Positions 7,891-14,026 are shown, numbered from the stretch's first letter. The stretch is DNA of 19,801 nt from Clostridiales bacterium (GCA_019420065.1 JAHZHX010000005.1:45476-65276), one strand, 5' to 3'. A program made the numbers and translations. The notes: generated by a model from the sequence alone, not told the origin.

Positions 7891-7963
7891 GTGGCCGTCG
7901 GCAGGGCAAACGGCAAAAACCGCAAGCCGCCGACCATCAAACCGCAGGGGGTAGAAAGGACGC

Positions 7964-8098
7964 ATGGAAGAGATGCCGAACGCAGGCGAGATCATCGAAC
8001 GCTTAGCCCGCGAAAGCGAGCGTAAGGCCATCGAGATTGAGCAACTCAAAGCGCGCATTGTCGCGCTTGAGCAAAAGTTGGCCAACAAAGGGGGCTAA
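7964..8098 (+). CDS. 44-residue coiled-coil micro-protein
   Basis: This short open frame of 44 residues starts MEEMPNAGEIIERLARESER. From about residue 9 to 42 it is a continuous amphipathic heptad-like helix rich in Glu, Arg, Lys, Ile and Leu, so a coiled coil is likely. AAAGGA lies 3-4 bases before the ATG, which is close; an internal ATG at 7973 is an alternative start. A promoter lies upstream and a hairpin follows directly. Family unknown. It may be a small regulator or oligomerisation peptide, but no evidence selects one. Confidence 0.5.
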   Translation: MEEMPNAGEIIERLARESERKAIEIEQLKARIVALEQKLANKGG

Positions 8099-8106
8099 CA
8101 AAAAAA

Positions 8107-8143
8107 CTCACCGGCCATAAGCGCAGGAACGCTGACCGGTGAG
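8107..8143 (-). terminator. Hairpin after the micro-gene, terminator-like on the reverse strand
   Basis: CTCACCGG (8107-8114) pairs with CCGGTGAG (8136-8143), with an inner AGCG/CGCT pair. A run of As precedes it, giving a T-run only on the reverse strand. It could block antisense transcription from the right, or protect the 3' end of the forward transcript. Confidence 0.5.
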
Positions 8144-8152
8144 CCCCCAACA

Positions 8153-8183
8153 GGAGCAGGGAAACCCCTGACACCCCTGCTCC
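8153..8183. other. 9-bp inverted repeat before the 8243 gene
   Basis: GGAGCAGGG (8153-8161) pairs perfectly with CCCTGCTCC (8175-8183) around 13 bases. There is no T-run. It is directly followed by the dyad GATTGT-ATC-ACAATC (8184-8198), an operator-like palindrome about 45 bases before the next start codon. Confidence 0.5.
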
Positions 8184-8242
8184 GATTGTATCACAATCCC
8201 CGCAAAAACACAAGCGCCGCAAGGCAGCAAAGGAGAAACACC

Positions 8243-9043
8243 ATGGAAGAAAACAACACCATCCGCAACGCCTGGACTTTTGCTCCCGATACAATCACGG
8301 TCAACAGCCATTCTTTCCCCGCGTCCTACTCCGTCGCGAAAAATGGGGACGTGTATATCTTTACCGCCGTCAAGGCGGCTGCGGACTCCAACGCCATGCC
8401 CGTGCGGCTGCACATCACCCCCGACATGCCGGAGCACGGCGAAGCCGTCGCCGCCGCAAAGGCTGTCACCGTCGCCTCCGCGCAGGACAAGCCCGCCGTC
8501 GTGCAGGATGCGCCCAAGCCCGCAACAGATGCACTGCCCCCTGCCGCAAAGGCCGAACAGTCCGAAGAGACGGTGCTTAAACCTGCCGTAATCACCGAAA
8601 ACGGTCTTGTAAACTGCCGAAATTGCCCCGTGAAGGATTGCGTACATGAAGACGCATACCGGCGGAATCCGCAAAACGTCGGCGGCTTGGGGCTGTGTCC
8701 GCGTCTGGACGTAAAGCCACCGCACCCCATTCCGGAGCAGCCCGAACCCGAACAGGCCACCCCAGCGGAGCGGCAGCCCGCTAAACCGGCAGTGCACCCG
8801 CAGACTGAAAAGCCCTGGATCGGGCAGGAAATCCAGGGCAAGGGCTGGCGCATCGCCTTCGACGGCGCGGCGCAGCGCACCCGGGTTATTATCGACGGCA
8901 AGCCCACCGCCGCGCAGAAGGACGCCATTAACGCCGCCGGATTCTTTTGGTCGCAGACGTTGGGGAGCTGGAACAAAAAACTGACCTGTAAGGCGTACCG
9001 CGCCGCGCAGGAGCTGGCAAAGACGCTGACTGCCCTTGCGTAA
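8243..9043 (+). CDS. Accessory protein with Cys cluster and C-terminal 'GF-W' module
   Basis: This 266-residue protein has no family name that I can give with certainty. Residues 1-75 form a beta-rich head. Residues about 76-115 and 160-190 are Pro/Ala/Gln-rich linkers. Between them C125-x2-C128-x4-C133-x-H135 with C152 looks like a small zinc or iron-sulfur site. The C-terminal part, about residues 200-262, reads AAQKDAINAAGFFWSQTLGS and then W-N-K-K-L, the compact module seen in many Firmicutes phage and plasmid proteins; a related stretch occurs in the DUF3560 protein encoded at 11536. AAGGAG lies 8 bases before the ATG at 8243, which is better than the upstream ATG at 8186. It is the first long gene of the forward array. 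Confidence 0.75.
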   Translation: MEENNTIRNAWTFAPDTITVNSHSFPASYSVAKNGDVYIFTAVKAAADSNAMPVRLHITPDMPEHGEAVAAAKAVTVASAQDKPAVVQDAPKPATDALPPAAKAEQSEETVLKPAVITENGLVNCRNCPVKDCVHEDAYRRNPQNVGGLGLCPRLDVKPPHPIPEQPEPEQATPAERQPAKPAVHPQTEKPWIGQEIQGKGWRIAFDGAAQRTRVIIDGKPTAAQKDAINAAGFFWSQTLGSWNKKLTCKAYRAAQELAKTLTALA

Positions 9044-9140
9044 GGACGCAGCGCGGGCAATACACCCGCAAGCCATTCCGCCCGGCGGGCGCATCGCGGA
9101 AAATCAACGCCGCAAAAACCATTTATAAGGGGGATGCATG

Positions 9141-9938
9141 ATGAACGCAGAAGACATTCTCGCTCGCATGAACGCCATTATGGCGGATTGTGCCGAAACG
9201 CCAGCGCTGGACGCGCTGCAAAAGCTCGCCGCCGACCTATCCGACCAGGTGCGGCAGGAACACGCCGCGAAAAAGGGCGTTGGCAACGCCGCCGCAACGC
9301 TTCGCAGCATGCTAAAAACGGCGAAAAAGCAGCAGAGCGAACGAACCACGCTGCATTATGCCTGGACAGACAAGCAAGGTCGGCAATGCGTTTGCGACGG
9401 ATTCCGCGCCTTTCGGCTTTTTGAGCCGCTGCCCCTGGAGCCTCGCCCAGACGACGCCGGGAACGGCATTGACCTTGACAAGGTTGTGCCGGTTGTTGAC
9501 GGCAAAACGTTCGACGTGCTGCCGCTTCCGAGCGCCGCGGACTTGAAAGCGCACATCGCGCTTGAACGCGCCGAAAACGGGCGCAAGCATTGCGCCCTGT
9601 GGGATTTCGGACCCGGTCGCCCGGTCGTCAGCGCCGCCTATCTGCTCGATCTCATGGCGGTTTTGCCCGACGCCGCAGAAATCTTCGTGAAGCGCGGCCC
9701 GGCTGGGCTCTTCTCCCCGCTCTACGTGAAGAGCGAACGTGGCGACGCCGTTTTGCTTCCGATCCGCGCCACGGATAACACGGATCGCGCAGCCCAGGCG
9801 CAGGCGATCCAGGACGCCTATAACGCCGTCGAAATGCTCCACGCCTACGCCGAGAAGATCGAGCGCAACGCGCTGCACAGTATGAGCCTGGACGACTTCG
9901 CCGCCCTCGCTCAGATCGCCTATCAGGACAAGGCATAA
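9141..9938 (+). CDS. Uncharacterised phage-type protein, possibly sliding-clamp-like
   Basis: This 265-residue protein starts at one of two adjacent ATGs (9138 or 9141). AAGGGGG is 7 bases before 9141, so I chose that one. An N-terminal helical region (about 1-65) is followed by a beta-rich body. The segment VSAAYLLDLMAVLPDAAEIF (about residue 165) and the later SPLYVKSERGDAVLLPIRA recall the C-terminal domain of beta-clamp-like phage proteins, which end in a similar 'PIR' strand. That is a weak resemblance from memory. The gene sits in the forward array between two hypothetical genes, with a GC-rich hairpin-forming gap (9044-9120) before it. No catalytic motif is evident. Confidence 0.7.
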   Translation: MNAEDILARMNAIMADCAETPALDALQKLAADLSDQVRQEHAAKKGVGNAAATLRSMLKTAKKQQSERTTLHYAWTDKQGRQCVCDGFRAFRLFEPLPLEPRPDDAGNGIDLDKVVPVVDGKTFDVLPLPSAADLKAHIALERAENGRKHCALWDFGPGRPVVSAAYLLDLMAVLPDAAEIFVKRGPAGLFSPLYVKSERGDAVLLPIRATDNTDRAAQAQAIQDAYNAVEMLHAYAEKIERNALHSMSLDDFAALAQIAYQDKA

Positions 9939-9968
9939 CGCCGCGAAATCATTTCAGGAGGTGCAACA

Positions 9969-10508
9969 ATGTTGAACATCATTCAGTTTGTCAAGCATGG
10001 CTCCGGCATGCTCGACGATGACGAGCAGGCGCAGGCAAGTGCCAACCTCGAAGCCCATTACGCGGAGGAACGGGAACGCCTGGAAAACGGGCGTTCCGCC
10101 TCCTACGAGTACGAGCCGGAAGCATTCGCCGCGCTGGCTGATTACCTCGCCCGGAAGGACGGCCCCACGCAGAACGCGGAAGGTGTTCATGTAGGTGACC
10201 TGTTCTACGCTTCTTGGGGATGGGAGCAGACAAACATCGACTATTTCCAGGTCGTCGCGCTCAAGGGCGCACACACCGCAGTCCTGCGCCAGATCGGGCG
10301 CGACTACATCGGCGGCTATGGCTACTCCGGCAAATGCAGGCCGATGCGGAACCATTTCATCGACGAAAAGCAATACACCGTTCGCACAAGAAAAAGCCCC
10401 TATTATCTGGATGGGCGCGCTGAGATCAAAGCGCCGCACATCTCGGGAGATCATACGATGGACGCTACAGACGACTTTGCGGAGCACGATTATTCCAGCT
10501 ACGCATAA
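9969..10508 (+). CDS. Conserved mobile-element protein, unknown function
   Basis: This 179-residue soluble, acidic protein has a helical N-terminal part (residues 1-60) with many Glu and Ala. The central segment VGDLFYASWGWEQTNIDYFQ (about residues 73-92) is a pattern I recognise from hypothetical proteins of Firmicutes plasmids, phages and conjugative elements. A basic stretch YIGGYGYSGKCRPMRNHF follows. AGGAGG lies about 6 bases before the ATG. The gene begins 30 bases after its neighbour and lies in the same transcription unit. The stop is followed by TAACGCC-type sequence, also seen after 9938 and 12676. No function is known to me. Confidence 0.8.
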   Translation: MLNIIQFVKHGSGMLDDDEQAQASANLEAHYAEERERLENGRSASYEYEPEAFAALADYLARKDGPTQNAEGVHVGDLFYASWGWEQTNIDYFQVVALKGAHTAVLRQIGRDYIGGYGYSGKCRPMRNHFIDEKQYTVRTRKSPYYLDGRAEIKAPHISGDHTMDATDDFAEHDYSSYA

Positions 10509-10534
10509 CGCCCCGCCACCGTTTCGCATGCCGC

Positions 10535-10556
10535 GCCGTCCCGGCCAAAGGACGGC
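10535..10556 (+). promoter_or_regulatory. Hairpin directly before a ribosome binding site (copy 1)
   Basis: GCCGTCC (10535-10541) and GGACGGC (10550-10556) enclose the loop CGGCCAAA, followed by AGAAAGGA and the start codon at 10570. A near-identical hairpin occurs at 10856-10877 with a compensatory base-pair change, suggesting a selected RNA structure that may control translation. Confidence 0.65.
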
Positions 10557-10569
10557 AGAAAGGAACCTC

Positions 10570-10833
10570 ATGAAAAACAAGTATTATATTTGCCAGCCCC
10601 GCAATTTTGCGAATGAGTACACCGCGATCCGCGTCGCCACGCCCGAAGAAGAAAAGCGTCTGCTTGCCTGGTATGATAAGGCTTGGAAGCCCGGCATGCG
10701 CCTGTTCCGCGTCACCGTCAAGGAACTGCGGGAAATGGCCGCAGAAGAGCGCTGGGCGCGCCTGCATGACCAAGCGTTTTCCGGCTACTGCAATCCGTCC
10801 AACCCGTGCAGCGTCGCGGACTTCCTGGACTGA
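10570..10833 (+). CDS. Small uncharacterised protein (87 aa)
   Basis: This soluble 87-residue protein begins MKNKYYICQPRNFANEYTAI. It has alternating charged and aromatic residues, two Cys at the C-terminal end (GYCNPSNPC) and no membrane segment. AAAGGA lies about 7 bases before the ATG and follows a stable hairpin. The pattern (short, Trp-rich 'RWARLHD' helix) is common for accessory genes of clostridial mobile elements, but I do not recognise the family. It is part of the forward array; the following gene has the same upstream hairpin, so both may share translational control. Confidence 0.7.
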   Translation: MKNKYYICQPRNFANEYTAIRVATPEEEKRLLAWYDKAWKPGMRLFRVTVKELREMAAEERWARLHDQAFSGYCNPSNPCSVADFLD

Positions 10834-10855
10834 TTTCCGCCTGACGATGAGCCGC

Positions 10856-10877
10856 GCCGCCCCGGCCAAAGGGCGGC
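10856..10877 (+). promoter_or_regulatory. Hairpin directly before a ribosome binding site (copy 2)
   Basis: GCCGCCC (10856-10862) and GGGCGGC (10871-10877) enclose the identical loop CGGCCAAA, followed by AGAAAGGA and the start codon at 10894. Compared with the copy at 10535-10556, the T-A pair in the stem is replaced by C-G, so pairing is kept. Confidence 0.65.
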
Positions 10878-10893
10878 AGAAAGGAAATGCGCC

Positions 10894-11520
10894 ATGTATG
10901 AAGACCCCACCATGCTTGATACCTTTGTTCCCATGATGCTTGTGCTGTTCTGCTTGATGATCGCGGTGCTGTTCATTTACGCTTGCCACGCGGAGCGGGA
11001 AAAGCGCCGCGAAGCCCGCCTCCGCGCAGAGCAGGCCGTCGAAAAGGCCGCGAAAACGGCGCATCAGCGTTTCACGGCACAGCCAAACCGCAAGCCCGCC
11101 AAGCCGTGCAAAACGGCGGAAGAAAAGGCCGCAGAATCCACCGTCCAAACGACATGCCCGAATTCTGTCGCGCCTGCTGCAATGCCCGCCGTACCCGCCG
11201 CAGCAAAGCCCGCTGCAACGCCAGTCGCGCAAGAAAAGCCCGCCGCGCTATCGACCAAGGGCAACAACGCCTTCGCAGGGCAGGTCGTCGCCTTCACGGG
11301 CAGAATTTCCGGCATGACGCACGAGCAGGCCGCCATGGACGTTAAGGCGAACGGCGGCACGGCGTTTGCGAAAACGATGTCTTCAAAAACAACGCTTCTC
11401 GTCGTGGGCGATAAGCCGGGCGAATCCGCAACAAGCAAGCTGGAAAAAGCCGAACGCTGGTGCGGCCAGGTACGCAAAATCACGCAAGCACAGTTCAAAG
11501 CCATGCTGCAAATGCAATAA
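10894..11520 (+). CDS. Membrane-anchored BRCT-domain protein
   Basis: This 208-residue protein has three parts. Residues 1-32 hold a transmembrane anchor (LVLFCLMIAVLFIYAC) after a short N-tail, followed by a basic, helical juxtamembrane stretch. Residues about 60-122 are a Lys/Ala/Pro-rich linker. Residues about 126-206 match a BRCT domain of the NAD-dependent DNA ligase type: FAGQVVAFTGRISGMTHEQA, the conserved Gly-Gly at 154-155, SSKTTLLVVGDKPGESATSK and a final helix. BRCT domains of this type bind DNA ends, nicks or protein partners. Tethering one to the membrane is unusual. AAAGGA lies 8 bases before the ATG. The N-terminal 42 residues are shared (27 identical) with the small protein at 13684. 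The role is unknown. Confidence 0.85.
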   Translation: MYEDPTMLDTFVPMMLVLFCLMIAVLFIYACHAEREKRREARLRAEQAVEKAAKTAHQRFTAQPNRKPAKPCKTAEEKAAESTVQTTCPNSVAPAAMPAVPAAAKPAATPVAQEKPAALSTKGNNAFAGQVVAFTGRISGMTHEQAAMDVKANGGTAFAKTMSSKTTLLVVGDKPGESATSKLEKAERWCGQVRKITQAQFKAMLQMQ

Positions 11521-11535
11521 CAGGAGGTACGCACA

Positions 11536-12408
11536 ATGGAAAATCTGAACTACATCGACATGACCCCGGACGAGTTCGCTGCCCGCTTCGCCCCCGTTCA
11601 GGAACCCGACGCAACGCCCGCCAACTATTTCATCCACAACCGGGAAACCGGCAAGCTGGAGCTGCACTTCGACAAGGCCGACTATGACGCGCTGACCGAT
11701 GCGCAGAAGAGCAGCGTCAAGGGCGCGTTCGTGTGGGGCCGCAAGTCTGGCTGCTGGATCAGCCGGTGCAAGGAACCGAACCTGTGGAACGCGAAGCGCG
11801 TAGCCGAAGCCCTGGGGCTGACCGACGGCGGTAAAACGGGCGAGCGGCTTTCCTTCGCCGAGCAGCAGGAACGCAAGGCCGCCAAGGCTGAACGCCGCGC
11901 AGAACGTTTCGATCACGCGGCAGACAGCGCTGCGGCGCGCGGCGAAGCACTTCAAAAGCCCATCACGGACATGCACGGTGACATCGCGTTCTTCACGCAG
12001 CCCAACATCAACAACAGCGCCGGGCGGGCATTTACCAAGAGGCGCGACCGGATGTTTGCGGCGTTTGATAAGGGTTTCGAGGAATACCGCAAGAGCGAAT
12101 ATTACCGCAAACGCGCTGAGACCGCCCGCCATACCGCGGCACTTCCGGAGCTTCACGACCGCGCGTTCATCGCGCGCCGCATCCGCGAATGCGAGGCCGC
12201 CATCCGCAAACTGAAGCGCAACGTTGAATCCTACGAGGCGTCGAAGGCCAAGCTGGAAGCCGGTACGCCGCTGAAGCGTTTGAACGGCGAGGCACTTACG
12301 CTGGACACGGTAAACGCCTGGATTGACGAAACGCTTGACCAGATGGAAGCGCAGCTTGATAAGCTGGGGTATTACCAGGAAATGCTGCTTCACGCTTCAC
12401 AATCCTGA
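11536..12408 (+). CDS. DUF3560 domain protein
   Basis: This 290-residue protein begins 15 bases after the BRCT gene with AGGAGG before the ATG. Residues about 30-75 contain the module with ALTDAQKSSVKGAFVWGRKS and a following Trp, related to the C-terminus of the 8243 protein. Residues about 105-200 resemble DUF3560: a KAERRAERF-type helix, the LQKPI segment (usually GQPI), the basic KRRDRMFAAFDKG region and the closing EYYRKRAETA. The C-terminal third is a predicted long coiled coil. DUF3560 proteins are common in plasmids, phages and conjugative elements; the biochemical role is not established. The LQKPI spelling departs from the usual glycine. Confidence 0.8.
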   Translation: MENLNYIDMTPDEFAARFAPVQEPDATPANYFIHNRETGKLELHFDKADYDALTDAQKSSVKGAFVWGRKSGCWISRCKEPNLWNAKRVAEALGLTDGGKTGERLSFAEQQERKAAKAERRAERFDHAADSAAARGEALQKPITDMHGDIAFFTQPNINNSAGRAFTKRRDRMFAAFDKGFEEYRKSEYYRKRAETARHTAALPELHDRAFIARRIRECEAAIRKLKRNVESYEASKAKLEAGTPLKRLNGEALTLDTVNAWIDETLDQMEAQLDKLGYYQEMLLHASQS

Positions 12409-12490
12409 TCCATACGCATGCAACGCCGTTGAGTTATTTCAACGACAAGATCGCTCGTAGCAGCATTGATATAACAAAGGAGGATACCCC

Positions 12491-12676
12491 ATGAAGAATA
12501 TCGTCTGCCGCATCATTTCCGCCATTTTTCCTCCGCGCAGGAACTACATTGCAGAAATTGCCTATTCCGGCCTGCTCTGCCATGTCTGCATCGAGGCCGC
12601 GAACGAACGCCGCGCCCGCGCTGAGCTGAACAAAATCGCAGACGGCGGATGCGTCGTTTCCTTCGTGGAGGCGTAA
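12491..12676 (+). CDS. Small uncharacterised protein (61 aa)
   Basis: This 61-residue frame has an excellent AAGGAGG ribosome binding site 7 bases before the ATG, which is the main reason to accept it. The N-terminal MKNIVCRIISAIFPPRRN is amphipathic and basic, followed by a helical Ala/Glu/Arg segment. Four Cys are present, including an LLCHVC pair that could bind metal. No family is recognised. It follows the DUF3560 gene by about 80 bases, in which a 6-bp hairpin (12427-12444) occurs. It is the last gene of the first forward block. Confidence 0.65.
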   Translation: MKNIVCRIISAIFPPRRNYIAEIAYSGLLCHVCIEAANERRARAELNKIADGGCVVSFVEA

Positions 12677-12760
12677 CGCCCCGCTGCCATTCCGACCGCC
12701 CGTGGGCATGGCACGCGGGTGCAAAATGTTCATCATGAAATGGTAAAACCGTCGCCGATG

Positions 12761-12769
12761 TGTTATAAT
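12761..12769 (+). promoter_or_regulatory. Extended -10 promoter of the DUF4160/DUF2442 pair
   Basis: TGT followed by consensus TATAAT (12764-12769) forms an extended -10 element. The -35 region is weak (TGGTAA at 12741-12746). Transcription would begin about 14 bases before the ATG at 12790, leaving barely more than the ribosome binding site AGGAGGAG. Confidence 0.6.
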
Positions 12770-12789
12770 GATCATGAGGAGGAGAGAAA

Positions 12790-13044
12790 ATGCCGGAGAT
12801 TGCAAGATTTTATGGAATCATCATCAAAATGTTTTTCAAGCCAAAAGAGCATGAGCCGAGCCACATTCATGCTCTTTATGGCGAGTACCTTGGAGAATTC
12901 AACATCCGCACCATGGAAATGATCCAGGGCGATTTGCCCCGCAAGGCGCAGGAACTGGTTCAGGAATGGCTTGCATCTCACCAGGACGAGTTGCAGGAGA
13001 TGTGGGATAAACAGCAGATCCGGAAATTGCCGCCGCTTCAATAA
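12790..13044 (+). CDS. DUF4160 protein (putative toxin-antitoxin partner)
   Basis: This 84-residue protein matches DUF4160: it begins MPEIARFYGIIIKMFFKPKE, followed by the conserved HEPSHIHA His-rich segment, a YGEY strand and a C-terminal helix with WLASHQDELQEMWDK. DUF4160 genes are very often next to DUF2442 genes, as here (12 bases apart), and the pair is regarded as a putative type II toxin-antitoxin module. Which partner is toxic has not been settled to my knowledge. It has its own extended -10 promoter and AGGAGGAG site, separate from the upstream array, as expected for an autonomous module. Confidence 0.88.
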   Translation: MPEIARFYGIIIKMFFKPKEHEPSHIHALYGEYLGEFNIRTMEMIQGDLPRKAQELVQEWLASHQDELQEMWDKQQIRKLPPLQ

Positions 13045-13056
13045 GGAGGTGCCCCT

Positions 13057-13302
13057 ATGATCCAGAGAATCAGCAGCATTCGGCCCTTGCCGGATTATTG
13101 CTTGGCCGTTTCTTTTGACGACGGCAGAAACGTCATATACGACGTGAAGGAGGATATGCACCTCCCAGGCTATCAGCAGTTGCGCGAGGTTACTGGATTG
13201 TTTCAGCAGGTGCAGCTCGACAAGAGCCGGACATGCGTTTACTGGAACGACGAAATAGACCTGCCAAGCGATACCATTTACGAATACGGCGAAAGTATTT
13301 AA
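13057..13302 (+). CDS. DUF2442 protein (putative toxin-antitoxin partner)
   Basis: This 81-residue protein matches DUF2442: MIQRISSIRPLPDYCLAVSF, then the DDGRNVIYDV strand pair, a short helical middle and the typical DEIDLPSDTIYEYG C-terminus. AAGGAGG lies about 8 bases before the ATG. It is co-transcribed with the DUF4160 gene and followed within 30 bases by an intrinsic terminator, so the two genes form a closed unit. DUF2442 proteins are thought to act as antitoxin or DNA-binding partner, but this rests on gene pairing rather than on residues seen here. Confidence 0.88.
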   Translation: MIQRISSIRPLPDYCLAVSFDDGRNVIYDVKEDMHLPGYQQLREVTGLFQQVQLDKSRTCVYWNDEIDLPSDTIYEYGESI

Positions 13303-13328
13303 TAGACGCATGCGCGTGCAACCATTTC

Positions 13329-13361
13329 AACGCACTCCATCACGCGAGTGCGTTATTTTTT
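13329..13361 (+). terminator. Intrinsic terminator of the DUF4160/DUF2442 unit
   Basis: AACGCACTC (13329-13337) pairs perfectly with GAGTGCGTT (13346-13354) around an 8-nt loop, followed by ATTTTTTAT. Confidence 0.85.
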
Positions 13362-13450
13362 ATGTCTGCTATTGCACACGCGCGTGTTAGGCAACTATTC
13401 AGAAATTCCGAATTGCTGGCTTTCTTACGCCGCCCCTCTATTCGTGCCTT

Positions 13451-13575
13451 GTGAGTTTGTCATAATAGGAGATTGTGTTAAACTCGCTGCGGAAAAATTG
13501 CTTCCTTTATATAAGCCGTATTTTGGCATGCCTTTTGGGGCTGAGTTTAACCATATGAAATTATGTCAAACTCAC
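13451..13575. repeat. 125-bp fold-back element with nested inverted repeats
   Basis: The 16-bp termini GTGAGTTTGTCATAAT (13451-13466) and ATTATGTCAAACTCAC (13560-13575) are inverted copies with one mismatch. Inside them GTTAAACTC (13477-13485) and GAGTTTAAC (13543-13551) form a second perfect inverted pair. The 57-bp core has no reading frame of note. This could be a miniature transposable element or a double operator/recombination site built from GAGTTTRAC half-sites. A short GCCT occurs near both ends but is not a clean target duplication. Confidence 0.6.
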
Positions 13576-13600
13576 GCCTGCTACGCCGCGCAGCCATTTC

Positions 13601-13624
13601 AAAACCGCGAACGTTCGCGGTTTT
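13601..13624. terminator. 24-bp palindromic bidirectional terminator, copy 1
   Basis: The perfect palindrome CCGCGAACGTTCGCGG is flanked by AAAA and TTTT. It can form a GC-rich hairpin followed by Ts on either strand. It insulates the promoter at 13630 from upstream reading. Identical copies lie at 13937-13960 and 17977-18000. Confidence 0.75.
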
Positions 13625-13629
13625 CTCCC

Positions 13630-13658
13630 TTGACGCATAACGGCAGATTTGATATGAT
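13630..13658 (+). promoter_or_regulatory. Strong promoter of the 13684 gene
   Basis: TTGACG (13630-13635), a 17-base spacer and TATGAT (13653-13658). The start codon is 25 bases further on. Confidence 0.7.
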
Positions 13659-13683
13659 GAACGCATGCAGGAGCGTGATTTCA

Positions 13684-13893
13684 ATGTATGAAGAACCCAC
13701 AATGTTGTCCACCTTCATCCCCCTCATGCTTTGTCTGTTTGTGCTGATGATCGTTTACCTGTTTATCCTGGCGTGCCGCATGGAAAAAGAAAAGCGCAGC
13801 CAAAAGCGGGAACATGAACGGGAGCTGGAAGAGCCAAAGGACGACGTGTGGCTTATCAGGACGGTGCATGACCGCAAGCATGACCGCGATTGA
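13684..13893 (+). CDS. Small membrane protein, paralogous to the anchor of the BRCT protein
   Basis: This 69-residue protein has the N-terminus MYEEPTMLSTFIPLMLCLFV, forming one transmembrane helix to about residue 31. A highly charged Lys/Arg/Glu tail follows and ends RTVHDRKHDRD. The first 42 residues match those of the BRCT protein encoded at 10894 in 27 positions, and similarity is visible at the DNA level, so one arose from the other by duplication. Here the BRCT domain is absent. AGGAG lies about 10 bases before the ATG. A dedicated strong promoter and palindromic terminators on both sides make it a stand-alone unit. A longer frame upstream is open, but the start at 13684 fits the promoter and the paralogue. 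Function unknown. Confidence 0.75.
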   Translation: MYEEPTMLSTFIPLMLCLFVLMIVYLFILACRMEKEKRSQKREHERELEEPKDDVWLIRTVHDRKHDRD

Positions 13894-13936
13894 CTAAGCT
13901 GCCCATCGCTTTGCCGCTTCGTGTGCGGCGCAATCC

Positions 13937-13960
13937 AAAACCGCGAACGTTCGCGGTTTT
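13937..13960. terminator. 24-bp palindromic bidirectional terminator, copy 2
   Basis: Same palindrome as 13601-13624. It lies between the convergent 13684 gene and the toxin-antitoxin operon, about 45 bases after the former's stop. Confidence 0.8.
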
Positions 13961-13987
13961 GCATGCTTCCGATGTGATTTAGGGCAC

Positions 13988-14015
13988 AAAAAAAGAACCG
14001 GGCAGAATGCCCGGT
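13988..14015 (-). terminator. Intrinsic terminator of the YoeB operon
   Basis: On the reverse strand, ACCGGGC pairs with GCCCGGT (7 bp) around ATTCT, followed by TCTTTTTTTG. It lies just after the toxin stop codon. Confidence 0.85.
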
Positions 14016-14026
14016 ATGAGGAAGCG

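Noticed and set aside
8108..9094. Reverse-strand frame of 328 codons over the 8243 gene
   Set aside because: Antisense to a gene with good start signals; product is Gly/Cys/Arg-rich without motif.
13348..13683. N-terminal extension of the 13684 membrane protein (112 codons)
   Set aside because: It crosses the fold-back element, a terminator and the promoter at 13630-13658; the paralogue begins at the same MYE-PTML start.
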